DNA of 64,000 nucleotides, taken from positions 124,001 to 188,000 of the forward strand of contig WHUZ01000057.1 in NCBI GenBank assembly GCA_015179045.1, in the 5' to 3' direction. Position 1 is the stretch's first letter; every line of letters starts with the position of its first letter. This document shows positions 35,999 through 45,837 of the stretch, in pieces. Made by a program: the position numbers and the translations under genes. Under the pieces are notes generated by a model. The model was not told where the DNA came from. It was given only the letters and a program-made list of their open reading frames with translations, and did no database searches. This DNA is from Kalaharituber pfeilii. Taxonomy: Eukaryota; Ascomycota; Pezizomycetes; Pezizales; Pezizaceae.

Positions 35999-38703
35999 AC
36001 AGAGTTATATCGAAGCAGAACCATTGATGCTGAAGCACTTAAGCATTTGCAAAAGGAAAGGGGTCCAACGTCCAGCTTGCAGACTAAGGTGTATGTCAGG
36101 CTGCAGCTCATTAGATTCCGCAAAGAGATCTATGAACGTGAACGAGTGTGGCTCAAATGGGGAGTCCATATAGAAAGCTTTCTCCCACAGTCTATGATTA
36201 ATAAACTTGCAGAGAAATGCGCACGCATTTCTACAAAGGAACATCTTAAGCGGTTTGGTTCCGAATTTAGCTCCCCGCACTCTATTTTTGCGGCGCATTT
36301 GGATGATCTCTTGTCTACAATCACTATAGCTTACCGGACTCCAACGGAAGAACTCCCACCAGTTTCTCTTCCTGCCTCTACGGTCTCGATAGCTGTCCCT
36401 TCTACGGAACCGCCAGCACCAGCATTGCCTTCTCTAAACAATACTACTTCACTCTCGCATCCCTCCGCAAATAGCGTTCTAGCTATAGCATTATCACAGG
36501 CAGCACAAACAATAGATCTTTCCCAACTGGAGGTTCCCCATGACCATGACCTCAACAATCATGCATCAGGATCACAACTAGAAAGCATTGTATCTGCAGC
36601 AGAGCTACAGACACCCATCCCGATCAATGAGGATACTCATTACGAACCTTCTCAGGATGTGATTTCATAAGTTACCGACAATATCCGGAAACGCCTACCT
36701 CGCAAGCGCAAATATGATCTAGATGAAGATTTCCTCGCACGGTTGGATCCCAACAACCCCCGTCATGCCGAAATTATCAAGTTGCAAAGCTCTATCCGGG
36801 AATATGATGAAGCCAATTTACAGAAGCGTGTGAAGCGTACAATTGACACCGTTTATAAAGCTAGCTCTCAGAAGGTTTCTACCAGAACTAAGCGTATAGA
36901 CAAAGTTAAAGCAGAGGACAACTTTGCTAACCCGCCATCAGCAAAGGACAACTTTGCTAACTCGCCATCAGCAAATACCGAGCCGCTCACGACGACCCCC
37001 ATCCCATTGGACCCGGGAATCATCATTGAAATCAAAGACGAAGTACTCCCCGGTCGTATGCTAGATGCTACCCTGCCCCCCGCTGATCCCAAAACAACAT
37101 CTTCAGAGCAAACCAAGGAAAACAATACCGGGCTGACTCCACAAGGCCGCAAGAAGAAGCAATCCTCTAAGAAGCCCAAAGCAAAAAGAGTTACACTTGC
37201 AGATATCCCAATATAAAGTACTATATCCCTTGCAATTACTATGTATGATAGCTCACAATTCAATAATCTCCATTCAAGACATCCCAATCATCCACCATAT
37301 TGAGTCCTGCTTCTTCATATTCCGCATCCTCCATGACCACTTCTGATCCTTGGGCCCCAACCTGATCCCAATTGCAACGTGCACGGGTCATATATCGCTC
37401 AATAGCTTGTCCTGATAATACTTTCCTTACTCCTAATGTATAGAGATCATTTACCTCAGAGAAGACCTCACCCAAACCTCCATCAAATCGACCGCCTGGT
37501 ACCTTCGTATACATGCTCTCATCACACAGTATCTTTCGAACATAATCCACATCCCTTGTGATGTTCATCAACTGAGAGTGCGCCCCATAGTTTGTTGCAT
37601 TGCACTCATTGAACATCACATGCTTTACGTCTCGTATGGACATCACCTGCCGTGCCACTATCTCTCGAAGATGATCGTATGTATGGGCATTAGCGCCAGG
37701 GTGGATTTTATCCTTATTTTCTCTCACAACATATTCACCGAATAAATCTGCGGGCATCCAACCACCATGTCTCCCAGAGGGATTGACTAGACAAGTTTGC
37801 ATCCACATCTCGGTCATTTCTGGACTCCACATTTTTTTGAAGCATGCCATCATGTGAACCATTTCTGTAGGATAGTTTACTAGGCGTGATCCTAACAGCT
37901 GAGGTGTCCACATTTCGAGCACCTTCATAATTCGAGCTTTTTATTTACTTTTCATCAGCTATGCGTAAACCCGTACTAACAGATACACTTACCTGGGTCT
38001 CCACGCCGGACTGCATGTATGTAGTCCATATAAGCCAGTGCATGTTGAAGAAGGAGCATGCTATTTTCATATACTAAATCTCTTTGTTCCTTTGGTCTTG
38101 CAGATCCCGTTTCTGGATCCACTCGTAACGCCGCCACCGTACCCATACCAAATACATCCTCAACTAATTCCTTCATCAAAGGCAATGGATTAACTTACCT
38201 CAATCTTTCCTTCAGGAAGTCAGCTGTGCAGTTAAATTTCTCCATGCATGCGCTCAATATATTTGCATCTGTGATGACTTTCATGAATTGATCACATGCT
38301 CGAAAGTCCTTCACTTTTTCCTCCACGCGATTTCGACCCAACAGCACGATGAATCTTTTGAGAGATCCTGGTTCTCTGGTGCTACCCATATGAGTCCTTA
38401 AAATCATTTTTAAAATTGTCATTTGCAGGTGAAACAATCCTACTGTGGGCTCTATCCACGATAGTCGGTTCTCGAGCAAATCATCCTGACGTTGGAACAT
38501 ACTTATCCTTCACTATATTTAGTATTCATTATCCTTTAGGTTCTTAATAAAGCACTTACAGGACATTCCTAATAGTCAACCAGTCACCCTCCACTAATAC
38601 CACTCTATTTGCAAGAACTTCTACCATAGGAAGCTTTACTTCTGCTGCCAAGGTTTCTAGGATTTTAATAACCTCCGGGATTCTGTTCTCATTTAGATCC
38701 ATC

Positions 38704-38743
38704 TTTTTTTTTTTTTTTTTTATTTCATTAATCGCATGCCGCC
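38704..38743 (-). mobile_element. 40-bp LINE tail, family A
   Basis: Poly-T plus the reverse complement of GGCGGCATGCGATTAATG, flanked by a perfect 14-bp duplication CATTTAGATCCATC (38690-38703 and 38744-38757). The insertion lies in the DUF6589-like reading frame. Confidence 0.9.
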
Positions 38744-39830
38744 CATTTAGATCCATCGTTGGTAACGTAAATATCTCGGTTTTCATAACCTTTCTTTCCT
38801 TCAGTGCCTGATACTTGGGTTTTTCTTCTTTCCAATAAGAAAATATTCCCCTCAATAGCTTCAGGATAATATTTCTCTAGAACACTAGTAATATGTCCTA
38901 GGGCCGATTTTTTGAAATAATCCAATGTATCCTCACCTAGTGCTAGGTCTTCGGCAACAAGCTGACGGCCAGCTTCCCGATCAATATACGCAGCTGGCAA
39001 TAGCTCAAGCTCCTTATCCAGTAAAGCCCCTGGGAAGAACATGTATGCCGCAGTAAAATTCCTTAAGATTGGTCGATTGTGAAGTAGCATTGTCTTCACA
39101 TTGTCATAAAAATTCATATTATTGAAGAAAAGTACAGATGCCTCAGTTTGTGCCCGAGCCTGATAGGTAGCCATGGATGCAGCCGACATATATTTCATCA
39201 AGGTGATTACAGTCTCATAGGAGACAGACAATCCCAATTTATGGCATACTTCAATTTGCCGCTTTCCCACGTTTCCTGCCAATAAAAAGTAGCCCATCAT
39301 TCCCTTATATCAATAGGTCAATATACGAAATTGAATCCAACTTAGTACAAGTACTTACTTGTAAAAAATTACAGTTTTTTGAGCGGGAATAACCAATGAG
39401 GCATATTGCTGTTGTAATAATAAGGTTTTTATTCCTCTTCCATCGACCAATTTTTGGAAGACCATTAGAACTACCTACTATATCCTCATTGGTCTCTAGT
39501 CCTGAATCTTCTGCTAATCATGTGCCGCCCCCAGCTCTTCGTAAGATATCTAGTGTAATTGGTGCAATCCTCTTCATTTCTTCAACTAGGCTATCAATAC
39601 TGAAGTTGTTGATGAGCTCTGGCGTATAGGACTTCATAGGCTTCTTCATCAACTTTGATTGTGTCAATCTCGATATCTCATAGGATATGGCGCTTCCGAC
39701 AACTTCCAAAACATTCTCACAGATTTTACTTCCTGATGCCATAGGATTGAGTTCTGGGCTCAATAGCGCTTTAGTTAGGCGCCCTTCGATGATAGCTTGT
39801 TGTACACGTACTCGGTTCAGCTTTTCTTTA

Positions 39831-39896
39831 CCTCGCCATAGCCCATAGGGCGGCATGCGAGTAATGAAATAAAAAAAAAAAAAAAAAAAAAAAAAA
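39831..39896 (+). mobile_element. 66-bp LINE tail, family A
   Basis: CTCGCCATAGCCCATAGGGC...GAGTAATGA then a long poly-A, flanked by a perfect 14-bp duplication TCAGCTTTTCTTTA (39817-39830 and 39897-39910). Confidence 0.92.
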
Positions 39897-40078
39897 TCAG
39901 CTTTTCTTTATTAAGTACTTCTTGTTCACAGGCATCAAATAAATCATGAGAACCAAGTCATATACATTCAGAATTAAGGTACCAAAGCTTTCTTTCCAAG
40001 GAGGAATGTATATCTATACAGTTATTCATGTTTGTGTTGATGGTGTTGTTGACAAGGTGTGATCGTTACTAGTGTGCC

Positions 40079-40211
40079 CCCTGATCGTAACGGGGTCCGA
40101 CTTAATCTCCAGGCGTTATATACATAATTAAGACACCAAACCAAAGATTGATTACATAACACATATGCCAAGACGCTTCACTAGCAACGTACTTATCCTG
40201 GTCCGAGGCTA
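40079..40211 (-). repeat. right TIR of copy 2
   Basis: Partner of 31096-31230; read on the minus strand it starts TAGCCTCGGACCAGG, followed by CTTGGCATATGTG and the inner CGCCTGGAGATTAAGTC block. Confidence 0.9.
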
Positions 40212-40568
40212 CCTGCAAACAGAGAAAAACGGCGCGAAATGGGAGTTGGCTAAGCGAGAGGTAGGTTGAGAGGTTGCAAAAGCAAAATAGGACCTAGAAA
40301 AGTTCAGGTTGGAGAAGGAAACAGCTCGCTGGGAGGAACTACTTTTCCGATGGGAGCTAGAGAACGGGAAATTAGAGAAGGCATTGGAAGCGGAGAGGGC
40401 AAGGTGTGACAACGCTGTAGAAGTGGAGAGGGCAAGGTGTGACAAGAATGTAGAAGCGGAGAGGGTAGGGAGAGCGAGGTGTGAAAAGGCTATAGTGGAG
40501 GTGAGGGCGAGGTGTGAGGGCGAGGTGTGAGAAGACAGTGGAGGAGCTCAAGAGGCCAATTTGCGATT

Positions 40569-40623
40569 TTTTTTTTTTTTTTATTTCATTTATCGCATGC
40601 CGCCCTTTGGGCTATGGCGATGT
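40569..40623 (-). mobile_element. 55-bp LINE tail, family A
   Basis: Poly-T then ATCGCATGCCGCCC and GGGCTATGGCGA; flanked by a perfect 13-bp duplication CCAATTTGCGATT (40556-40568 and 40624-40636). Confidence 0.9.
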
Positions 40624-40919
40624 CCAATTTGCGATTGGAGAAAGAGAAAAGTTATTGAGAGGGGGAGAGAAGTGGATTGATGTGGATAAAAGAAAGTTGG
40701 GATAAGCATCTAGACTGGATGTCACTTGCGTGGATGGAGGATTGGAAGAAACTATTGACATGAAGGCTCTTTTTTGTAGCCACTTTTTGAACCGTAGTAT
40801 TATTTGCACAGCTGCTGCGGGGAAGCTGAAAGAATTGGCATTGCACCGAAATATGCCAAGCCTTTCGATACCGGGTTCGTCACTCTGGAATAAAGGATGG
40901 ATCTTCTTTGATTATTCTT

Positions 40920-41117
40920 CTTTGATTATTTGGACTTCATTATTAGAATTCTTTGACATAGAATCTTTCTTGACTTTGTGATTCGAGTTATTACTTTCTT
41001 TTGCTTCCTTTGTTAATACGTAGAGTAAAGTAGCATGTTTGTTCTGTAATTAGGAAAGCAAGCAATCTTTTCGGCACTCTTGCAATACTACACTTTGCAC
41101 CCACGGTTCGCATTCGG
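40920..41117 (-). repeat. dispersed inverted repeat (partner at 58700-58930)
   Basis: Similar in inverted orientation to 58700-58930, sharing TTACTTTCTTTTG-like, GTAATTAGGAAAGCAAGC and ACACTTTGCAC words. Class unknown, perhaps an old LTR. Confidence 0.7.
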
Positions 41118-42143
41118 TATTCAACATGTGAATACAAGCCTTGTGTGTGTATTCCGCCAGTTCTTAACCTTTCGCTGTGTTCCCAACCGGCCTGGGCGGT
41201 TTCAGGCCCCCCAACAACTACCTCCGCACTACCACACACCACCACCGCCCTCTCACACTTCGGAAATACTATTTTTATTCCTTTACTTTTTACACCTGTC
41301 CCCAATTCCTAGGGAGAGCATTATCAGATCAGGACGCCAGCAGACAGCCCCCATTACGCCTACTATGAACTAAGCAGTGCTGCAGTAGTGGGAGGAGGGG
41401 TGCTGTGTAGTAAGTAGGAGATCGATTATAGAACCCACAGGAGAATATTCCCCAGCGTTGTAAGGTCCATGGAAATTTTCTAAGCTGTAGTTGTCGCCTA
41501 TTTCACGTTATTTGCCTTCAGATTTCGGATTCAGAAGGGGTGTTGTTTCCAATGCCATTCAGATATGTATCTTTCAGCTAGAGTAGTACCTTTTCGTGAA
41601 GTTATTGAGAGCTGAAAACAGGAAAATAGTAGTATGGACAGGGGTACTAAAATTATACGTAATGTCCCTGGGAGTGTGATATATGGTGCTTCTTTATATA
41701 TAATATATCAGTAATCGCGGGCCACCCAAGTCATCTCGCGTTCCATACCCGGCACCTGCTTGATGGTTGGGTTTGTGATACCTCGTTGTACTGCTATCTG
41801 GAGCTCTGCCTCCCATGGTACTGTCCCTGCTGCTTTTCCTGGTGCCATTCCTGCAGTGGGCCTCCCTGTATCGACTCTATGCCCGCCATGCTATGTTGTG
41901 CGTGCGTGGGTGCACCCATTGCTCCTCATCTCGCCACCAGTGGTCCTGTTCGCCCTGAACCTCAACCTGTTATTATTAGCTGCGCAATGAAGATATCGAT
42001 CCCTTGAGTTCTTGCCTGAGCTCGCCGCTCCTCTCCCCCGGCTGGCTGCCGCTGACCCTCCACGCATCAACAACAATGCTCCATAGGCCTTCGCTCCTGA
42101 CTAAGGCCTATTGAACACATAATTCTGTTGTACTATTATCCAC
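41118..42143. other. gene-free stretch
   Basis: No supported gene. A tail-like ATATATAATATATCAGTAATCGCGGGCC near 41695 may be a decayed family-A end. Confidence 0.4.
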
Positions 42144-42153
42144 GATCGAACAG

Positions 42154-42719
42154 ACGACAAGACGAAAGAACACCACCCAAACCCCCATCCCCTGTCCGAC
42201 AAAGCCCACCCCAACCAGCACCCCGGAGGCCACCACCAGGACAAATAACGGCCTCGTCGTACACGGAATTGCACTCCGGAAGGACCTGAACAACGTCCGG
42301 AGGTGGGTGGAGGCAGCAAACAGTGACCTAGGAAAGGTGGAAGGAATTCGGTGGTTAGGAAGGAGGCAATTCTGACGGAGAAAGGCAACACAACCAGCTC
42401 AGTTGTGGTATACCTTGGGAGACAGGTTGCGCTGGAGAAGGTGAGACTGGGAGGAAAATGGTTGAAGTCCAGCTAGTACGAGTGGGATAGGGACGGGAAG
42501 GAAACTAGTACTGGTCTTCCCCCTGGTATATGTACATTCCCAGTACATCGGAGGATACGGGGACCACAATGACCTCAATCCACCCGCATTATTGATGAAC
42601 GCCGCGGCCACTACATATAACTATCTGTTATTTTTTCTTTACCTCTTATGTACTTAAAGGACCCTCGCCATAGCCCTTAGGGTGGCATGCGAGTAATAAT
42701 ATTTTTCTACAAAAAAAAA
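42154..42719 (+). mobile_element. non-autonomous LINE derivative: ORF1 piece joined to tail A
   Basis: Flanked by a perfect 10-bp duplication GATCGAACAG (42144-42153 and 42720-42729). It encodes an ORF1-like stretch (GLVVHGIALRKDLNNVRRWV; GKVEGIRWLGRR) and then, without any ORF2 sequence, the family-A tail CGCCATAGCCCTTAGGGTGGC and an A-run. It has the same architecture as 48828-49490. Confidence 0.8.
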
Positions 42720-42729
42720 GATCGAACAG

Positions 42730-43876
42730 TGATTACTCGTGCTGGCACGTACACCAACCTCTTATTGCCACCTTTCATTGCTCAACACTTGGCTCCTCTT
42801 TCAGCTGCGTACTGGGGTATCGTGTAGGTGTATCTTCCACTGCTTTAGCAAAGTGACTGCAACACGAGCTAATCGCTAAACCATGGAGCACTTCGATACT
42901 CACATGGCTCGTATGTAGGAAAACTCCTATCAATGTCCAATATGCATTCACTTTCTGATTTCCTGCATTCAGCAATATCATGAACCTCTTGTGAATCCTA
43001 CCTATTCTCCTGTCCCACTCGCCTCCTGTGTCATCTCTCCCCTGTAAGTCTGTTGGTAGTTGAAGCCATAGAGAAAACTGGGAAATGGGAAACAGAACGC
43101 GGATAAGAAAGCATCACAGTACTCTGCGGCTTTCCTATCTCCTCTTTCTCTTCCTTTTCCCTGGTCAATTGGCCTGCAGATGTGCATTGTCTTCTTCCCC
43201 CATCTGTGATTTTCAGGAGAATGTTAAACCAGTGATTCGAGCTCTATGGGGCGCTTTATAAGTCGAAATAGCAGTGGCTACAAACCAGGAGATGGGATTG
43301 CAGTTCAGTCGGTCCAGCGATGAGAGTGGGAGCTTAGCCAAGGGACTTCAGGTGCAAAGGCCCACTGACAATCATGGTTAGCAGCCCTGAAAGGGGTAGG
43401 TAAGGCCCCCCGAACCTCGAGGGTTAAAAACGAGACCGAGGGGTTACTCTCGTGTAGGGAGCAAAGTAGGCATGGAACAGGGCAGGGAGGGCGACAGAGG
43501 CGGATTGCAGGCTTCGACGGAAGAGCCCCACGGGATGGAGAGCAACAAGGGCCCCGGCGTGGCAGCAGCTGCAGAGCAGCACCGCGGATGGGGAGGTGGT
43601 AGCCTCGTGGTAGCCTCGTCCCCAGAAACAGGAGGCGGGCGGAGGCGGGCGGATGCAACCAATTTGCGTTGGAGGCAGTGACTCAGACATTGTGTTGCGA
43701 GGGAACGGAATTTGTGGAGTCAGGGCGTGGCTGAATGGGTTAGGGCTCCTCGGACAAGCGCATTGTTGCATGCCAAGGGCACGTAAGCAGCCACAAGCTA
43801 AGTCGGCGTGACTGCAAACGCCCCATTCCTTCTGCAAAGCACTTCGAGAAACTCACATCTTCAACAACTACTTGGA
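42730..43876. other. gene-free stretch
   Basis: Several overlapping frames on both strands, none convincing. A tRNA box-A-like word (TGGCTGAATGG, about 43728) has no matching box B. Confidence 0.4.
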
Positions 43877-43889
43877 CCGCAGTGCTCGA

Positions 43890-43925
43890 TTTTTTTTTTT
43901 TTTTTTATATCATTACTCGCTTGCC
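43890..43925 (-). mobile_element. 36-bp LINE tail, family A
   Basis: Poly-T plus ATATCATTACTCGCTTGCC, flanked by a perfect 13-bp duplication CCGCAGTGCTCGA (43877-43889 and 43926-43938). It lies about 100 bp upstream of the gene at 44024. Confidence 0.88.
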
Positions 43926-44023
43926 CCGCAGTGCTCGAGCGACTGGAAGATTCATGTTAGCATGAAGCACAATATTTGAATTTGTCCAGCATTAGACGCT
44001 GACTAAGGTTTTACTACAGATCA

Positions 44024-44968
44024 ATGGCGAAAACGGCTCTTTTAGTCAAGACTATGTGCAGGATCCCTCGCCTCTGTCGTCCTGCGATTCTCTGTCGGGT
44101 TCCTTACGCTTTTGGCCCCTCCCTCTCTCGCCGCTATAGCGGCTCCACCACGTCAGGCAGCAAGCCCCCTACCACCGCCATCAGGGACAAGAACACCAAG
44201 CAAAACCGAAAGCAGACAAAGCCCAAGTCCGCTACATCACATTCCCAAACGACCATCGACGCCGCAGCGCAGATCCTTGGCCTTGATTTCGGAGACTTCG
44301 CATCAGCCGGGATCACCGTCGACCGCATGTTGGCAGAAGCCAAAGGTGCCATTGAAATCATCGGGACGGACGTCCTCACGAACACAAAAGAGAGAATTTA
44401 TTCCAACATAGTAGAGTATATCGAAGTCGCAGGCTATCCGACGGAAACCAGACCGGATTTCACAGAAGCCAATGTCAATGACTTGGTTTTGTGCACGATT
44501 ACTCCGATACTAGTCAATTACAGGCGAGCCACGGGCAGCAAAATTCACCTACAGAGGGAGAAACGGATCATCTCCCCAGATTCCGAGACCGGGGACCATG
44601 AGGAATTCATTATGATCGACAAGATTTCCGTCATGAAACGCAATTGTATTCTTGTCATAGAATCAACGAGGACATCTCTTAGAGAAGCGAACAAGCAGTG
44701 CTTGCTTGCATTAAAAGATATGAGAGACCAGAATGGTGGCGGCGTGGTGTACGGCTTCATTACAATTGGCACATACTGGCAGATGCTGAAATACGATGGT
44801 ACATCTTTCGTCCGCACGGAGGACATCCCTTTCCTGTTCGATAGTGTTGACGCAGATCAAGAGAGATGGATGAAGAATTACTCTGTGCTGGTAGAGTGTA
44901 TGTATGCTGCACTAAGCAATGGGGGGCAATGTATAGAGGAGTGTGGTCTGTTGAAGAGAGGTTATTGA
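44024..44968 (+). CDS. fungal protein with PD-(D/E)XK nuclease-like core, possibly mitochondrial
   Basis: Intact 314-aa frame. The first about 40 residues are basic and Ser/Arg-rich without acids (LCRRVP-like, SLSRRYSG), resembling a mitochondrial presequence. The middle has FASAGITVDRMLAEAKG and YSNIVEYIEVAGYPTE. The conserved core EEFIMIDKISV, CILVIESTR, REANKQCLLALKDMRDQNGG and VYGFITIGTYWQMLKYDG resembles a fungal family in which the second block normally reads VEAKR; that Asp...Glu-x-Lys layout suggests a restriction-nuclease fold. Here Lys is replaced by Thr, so catalysis may be lost. A broken duplicate lies at 15184-16200. Function not established. Confidence 0.7.
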   Translation: MAKTALLVKTMCRIPRLCRPAILCRVPYAFGPSLSRRYSGSTTSGSKPPTTAIRDKNTKQNRKQTKPKSATSHSQTTIDAAAQILGLDFGDFASAGITVDRMLAEAKGAIEIIGTDVLTNTKERIYSNIVEYIEVAGYPTETRPDFTEANVNDLVLCTITPILVNYRRATGSKIHLQREKRIISPDSETGDHEEFIMIDKISVMKRNCILVIESTRTSLREANKQCLLALKDMRDQNGGGVVYGFITIGTYWQMLKYDGTSFVRTEDIPFLFDSVDADQERWMKNYSVLVECMYAALSNGGQCIEECGLLKRGY

Positions 44969-44983
44969 ACGAGTTTCCCGTTT

Positions 44984-45007
44984 TTCGTGTGTGTGTGTGT
45001 GTGTGTT
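44984..45007 (+). repeat. GT dinucleotide repeat
   Basis: About ten GT units just after the stop codon of the 44024 gene; then GTATTTTTAATGTCATTACTTGC, a decayed inverted family-A tail (about 45008-45055). Confidence 0.8.
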
Positions 45008-45099
45008 TTGTATTTTTAATGTCATTACTTGCATACGGCCACGTTAGCTACGGCGAAGTACTTACCAACGTGATAATAGCAGGAAATCAAATATGAAAT

Positions 45100-45837
45100 A
45101 ACACGATCTATACCCCGCGAACCGCCTTGATGCCTGATTCCACACCTCCAGAGCAACCCAACGGGCCCACGCCCGCCACACCAACCCCCCACCCCGGGAC
45201 CCACAAAGAAGCGTAAAGGCAATTTTTTTTTTTTTTTAATATCAGTACTCGCGTGCCGCCCTACAGGCTATGGCGAGCGTAAAGACAAGGCTGCGTCAGC
45301 CCAGGGCCAGCACGCCTTCAAAAGACAGTTGAGCGACACAGAGGCAAAGAACATCGCTGCCTCTGGCTCCATCCCAGCAGCCAGAGACGACACCCCCGCT
45401 ACCACCCCCCCCCAGTCCACGGACACCAACAGACCCTCCCGCCCCACTGCCACCAGACCCCCGCGCCCCTCCGCCAAACCCACTGAAACCAGGAGCAAAA
45501 TGGCTAAAAATCATGCCAACACGCGTGGGACAGAGGTCTGAGATACCATAACACTGTTTCTTCTTCTTTTTTTTTTTCTTTTTTTCTTTTTTCTCCCCCA
45601 TTCACCTGTAACACACAAACACACCACCGGCAGCGCACTGGCTTTGGATCTTAGGCATTAGGTAACCTTTTTTTGGTTTTCACCCATCTTACTAGCAAGA
45701 GTCGTGACTCGTGGGTTTCTACGGATGATTGTCTAATTCTTACTTTTCTTTATCTCCTCCTCCTTTGTACCGTAACTCGCCATAGCACGTAGGGCGGCAT
45801 CCGATCCATGGTATTTTTTTTAAAAAAAAAAAAAAAA
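45100..45837 (+). mobile_element. LINE derivative: Pro/Thr-rich ORF1-like piece joined to tail A
   Basis: A Pro/Thr-rich frame (45329-45541; TDTNRPSRPTATRPPRPSAK) is followed by a T-rich stretch and the tail CTCGCCATAGCACGTAGGGC with poly-A to 45837. The 5' boundary is approximate and no duplication was found. A minus-strand tail is nested at 45223-45276. Similar in plan to 42154-42719. Confidence 0.5.
45223..45276 (-). mobile_element. 54-bp LINE tail, family A
   Basis: Poly-T, then CGCGTGCCGCCC and GGCTATGGCGA; flanked by GCGTAAAGGCAA (45211-45222) and GCGTAAAGACAA (45277-45288), 11 of 12 matching. Confidence 0.88.

Larger units (their letters stand above)
33623..37216 (+). pseudogene. RecQ-like DNA helicase of the 8.6-kb element (copy 2)
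   Basis: Superfamily-2 helicase of RecQ type, expected to unwind DNA in an ATP-dependent manner. A small acidic first exon (33623-about 33737, MSGIEDDYYSGDEDL) with a GTAAGA donor precedes the core. Core motifs: GTGSGKG (I), VITPIKALIYDQV (Ia), VDEVHCVWKWGESGF (II), ATATLTP (III), TDAAGMGVDIPD (V, after removing an LTR) and QRLGRAGRD (VI). The zinc-binding Cys set GCRHRALL...CCDNC follows near 35610-35690. A long C-terminal extension runs to 37216 with a basic end and a repeated DNFANxPSA. A GTGAGT...TTGTAG intron lies near 34716-34775. Stops at 34242-34244 and 36668-36670 fit CAG/CAA-to-TAG/TAA changes, and a frameshift follows the first, so this copy is also inactive. Confidence 0.8.
37260..39955 (-). 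pseudogene. DUF6589-like protein, candidate transposase (copy 2)
   Basis: Multi-exon minus-strand gene, convergent with the helicase. Blocks in order: LFDACEQEVLNKEKLN (about 39940), MMGYFLLAGNVGKR and SVSYETVITLM, FFNNMNFYDNVKT, VEGDWLTIRNV (about 38570), WIEPTVGLFHLQM (about 38455), and at the C-terminus LVNPSGRHGGWMPADLFGEY followed by VRENKDKIHPGAN. These blocks recall the fungal DUF6589 family, whose function I do not know; the Asp in GDWLT and the conserved His could belong to an RNase H-like nuclease core, which is inference. GTAAGT donors fit introns near 39340, 38560 and 37990. It is interrupted by LINE tails at 38704-38743 and 39831-39896. The start codon is not visible. Confidence 0.6.
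31096..40211. mobile_element. 8.6-kb three-gene TIR transposon, copy 2
   Basis: Bounded by imperfect inverted repeats of about 135 bp that start TAGCCTCG and contain an almost perfect inner block, CGCCTGGAGATTAAGTC then GTTACGATCAGG. A perfect 9-bp target duplication CCTGCAAAC flanks it (31087-31095 and 40212-40220). Genes: coiled-coil protein (+), RecQ-like helicase (+), DUF6589-like protein (-). Later insertions are solo LTRs 35123-35290 and 35779-35998 and LINE tails 38704-38743 and 39831-39896; without them the element is about 8584 bp. The TSD length resembles MULEs, but no MULE transposase is seen. Confidence 0.9.
30950..40705 (+). pseudogene. coiled-coil gene interrupted by element copy 2
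   Basis: Left part 30950-31095 and right part 40221-40705 encode a Lys/Glu-rich coiled coil (KEKEAWNKEKEKWERLE; KLEKALEAERARCDNAVEVE). Deleting 31096-40211 and one copy of CCTGCAAAC gives an in-frame junction (CTG CAA ACA GAG). Three in-frame stops (TAG, TGA, TAG) are explicable as C-to-T changes from CAG, CGA and CAG. A family-A LINE tail also interrupts the right part at 40569-40623. The protein contains near-identical AERARCD repeats. Function unknown. Confidence 0.7.

Noticed and set aside
43725..43800. tRNA- or SINE-like box A (TGGCTGAATGG)
   Set aside because: No box B and no foldable cloverleaf downstream.
43305..43837. Overlapping Pro/Arg-rich frames on the minus strand
   Set aside because: Composition follows GC-rich sequence; frames overlap on both strands and show no domain.
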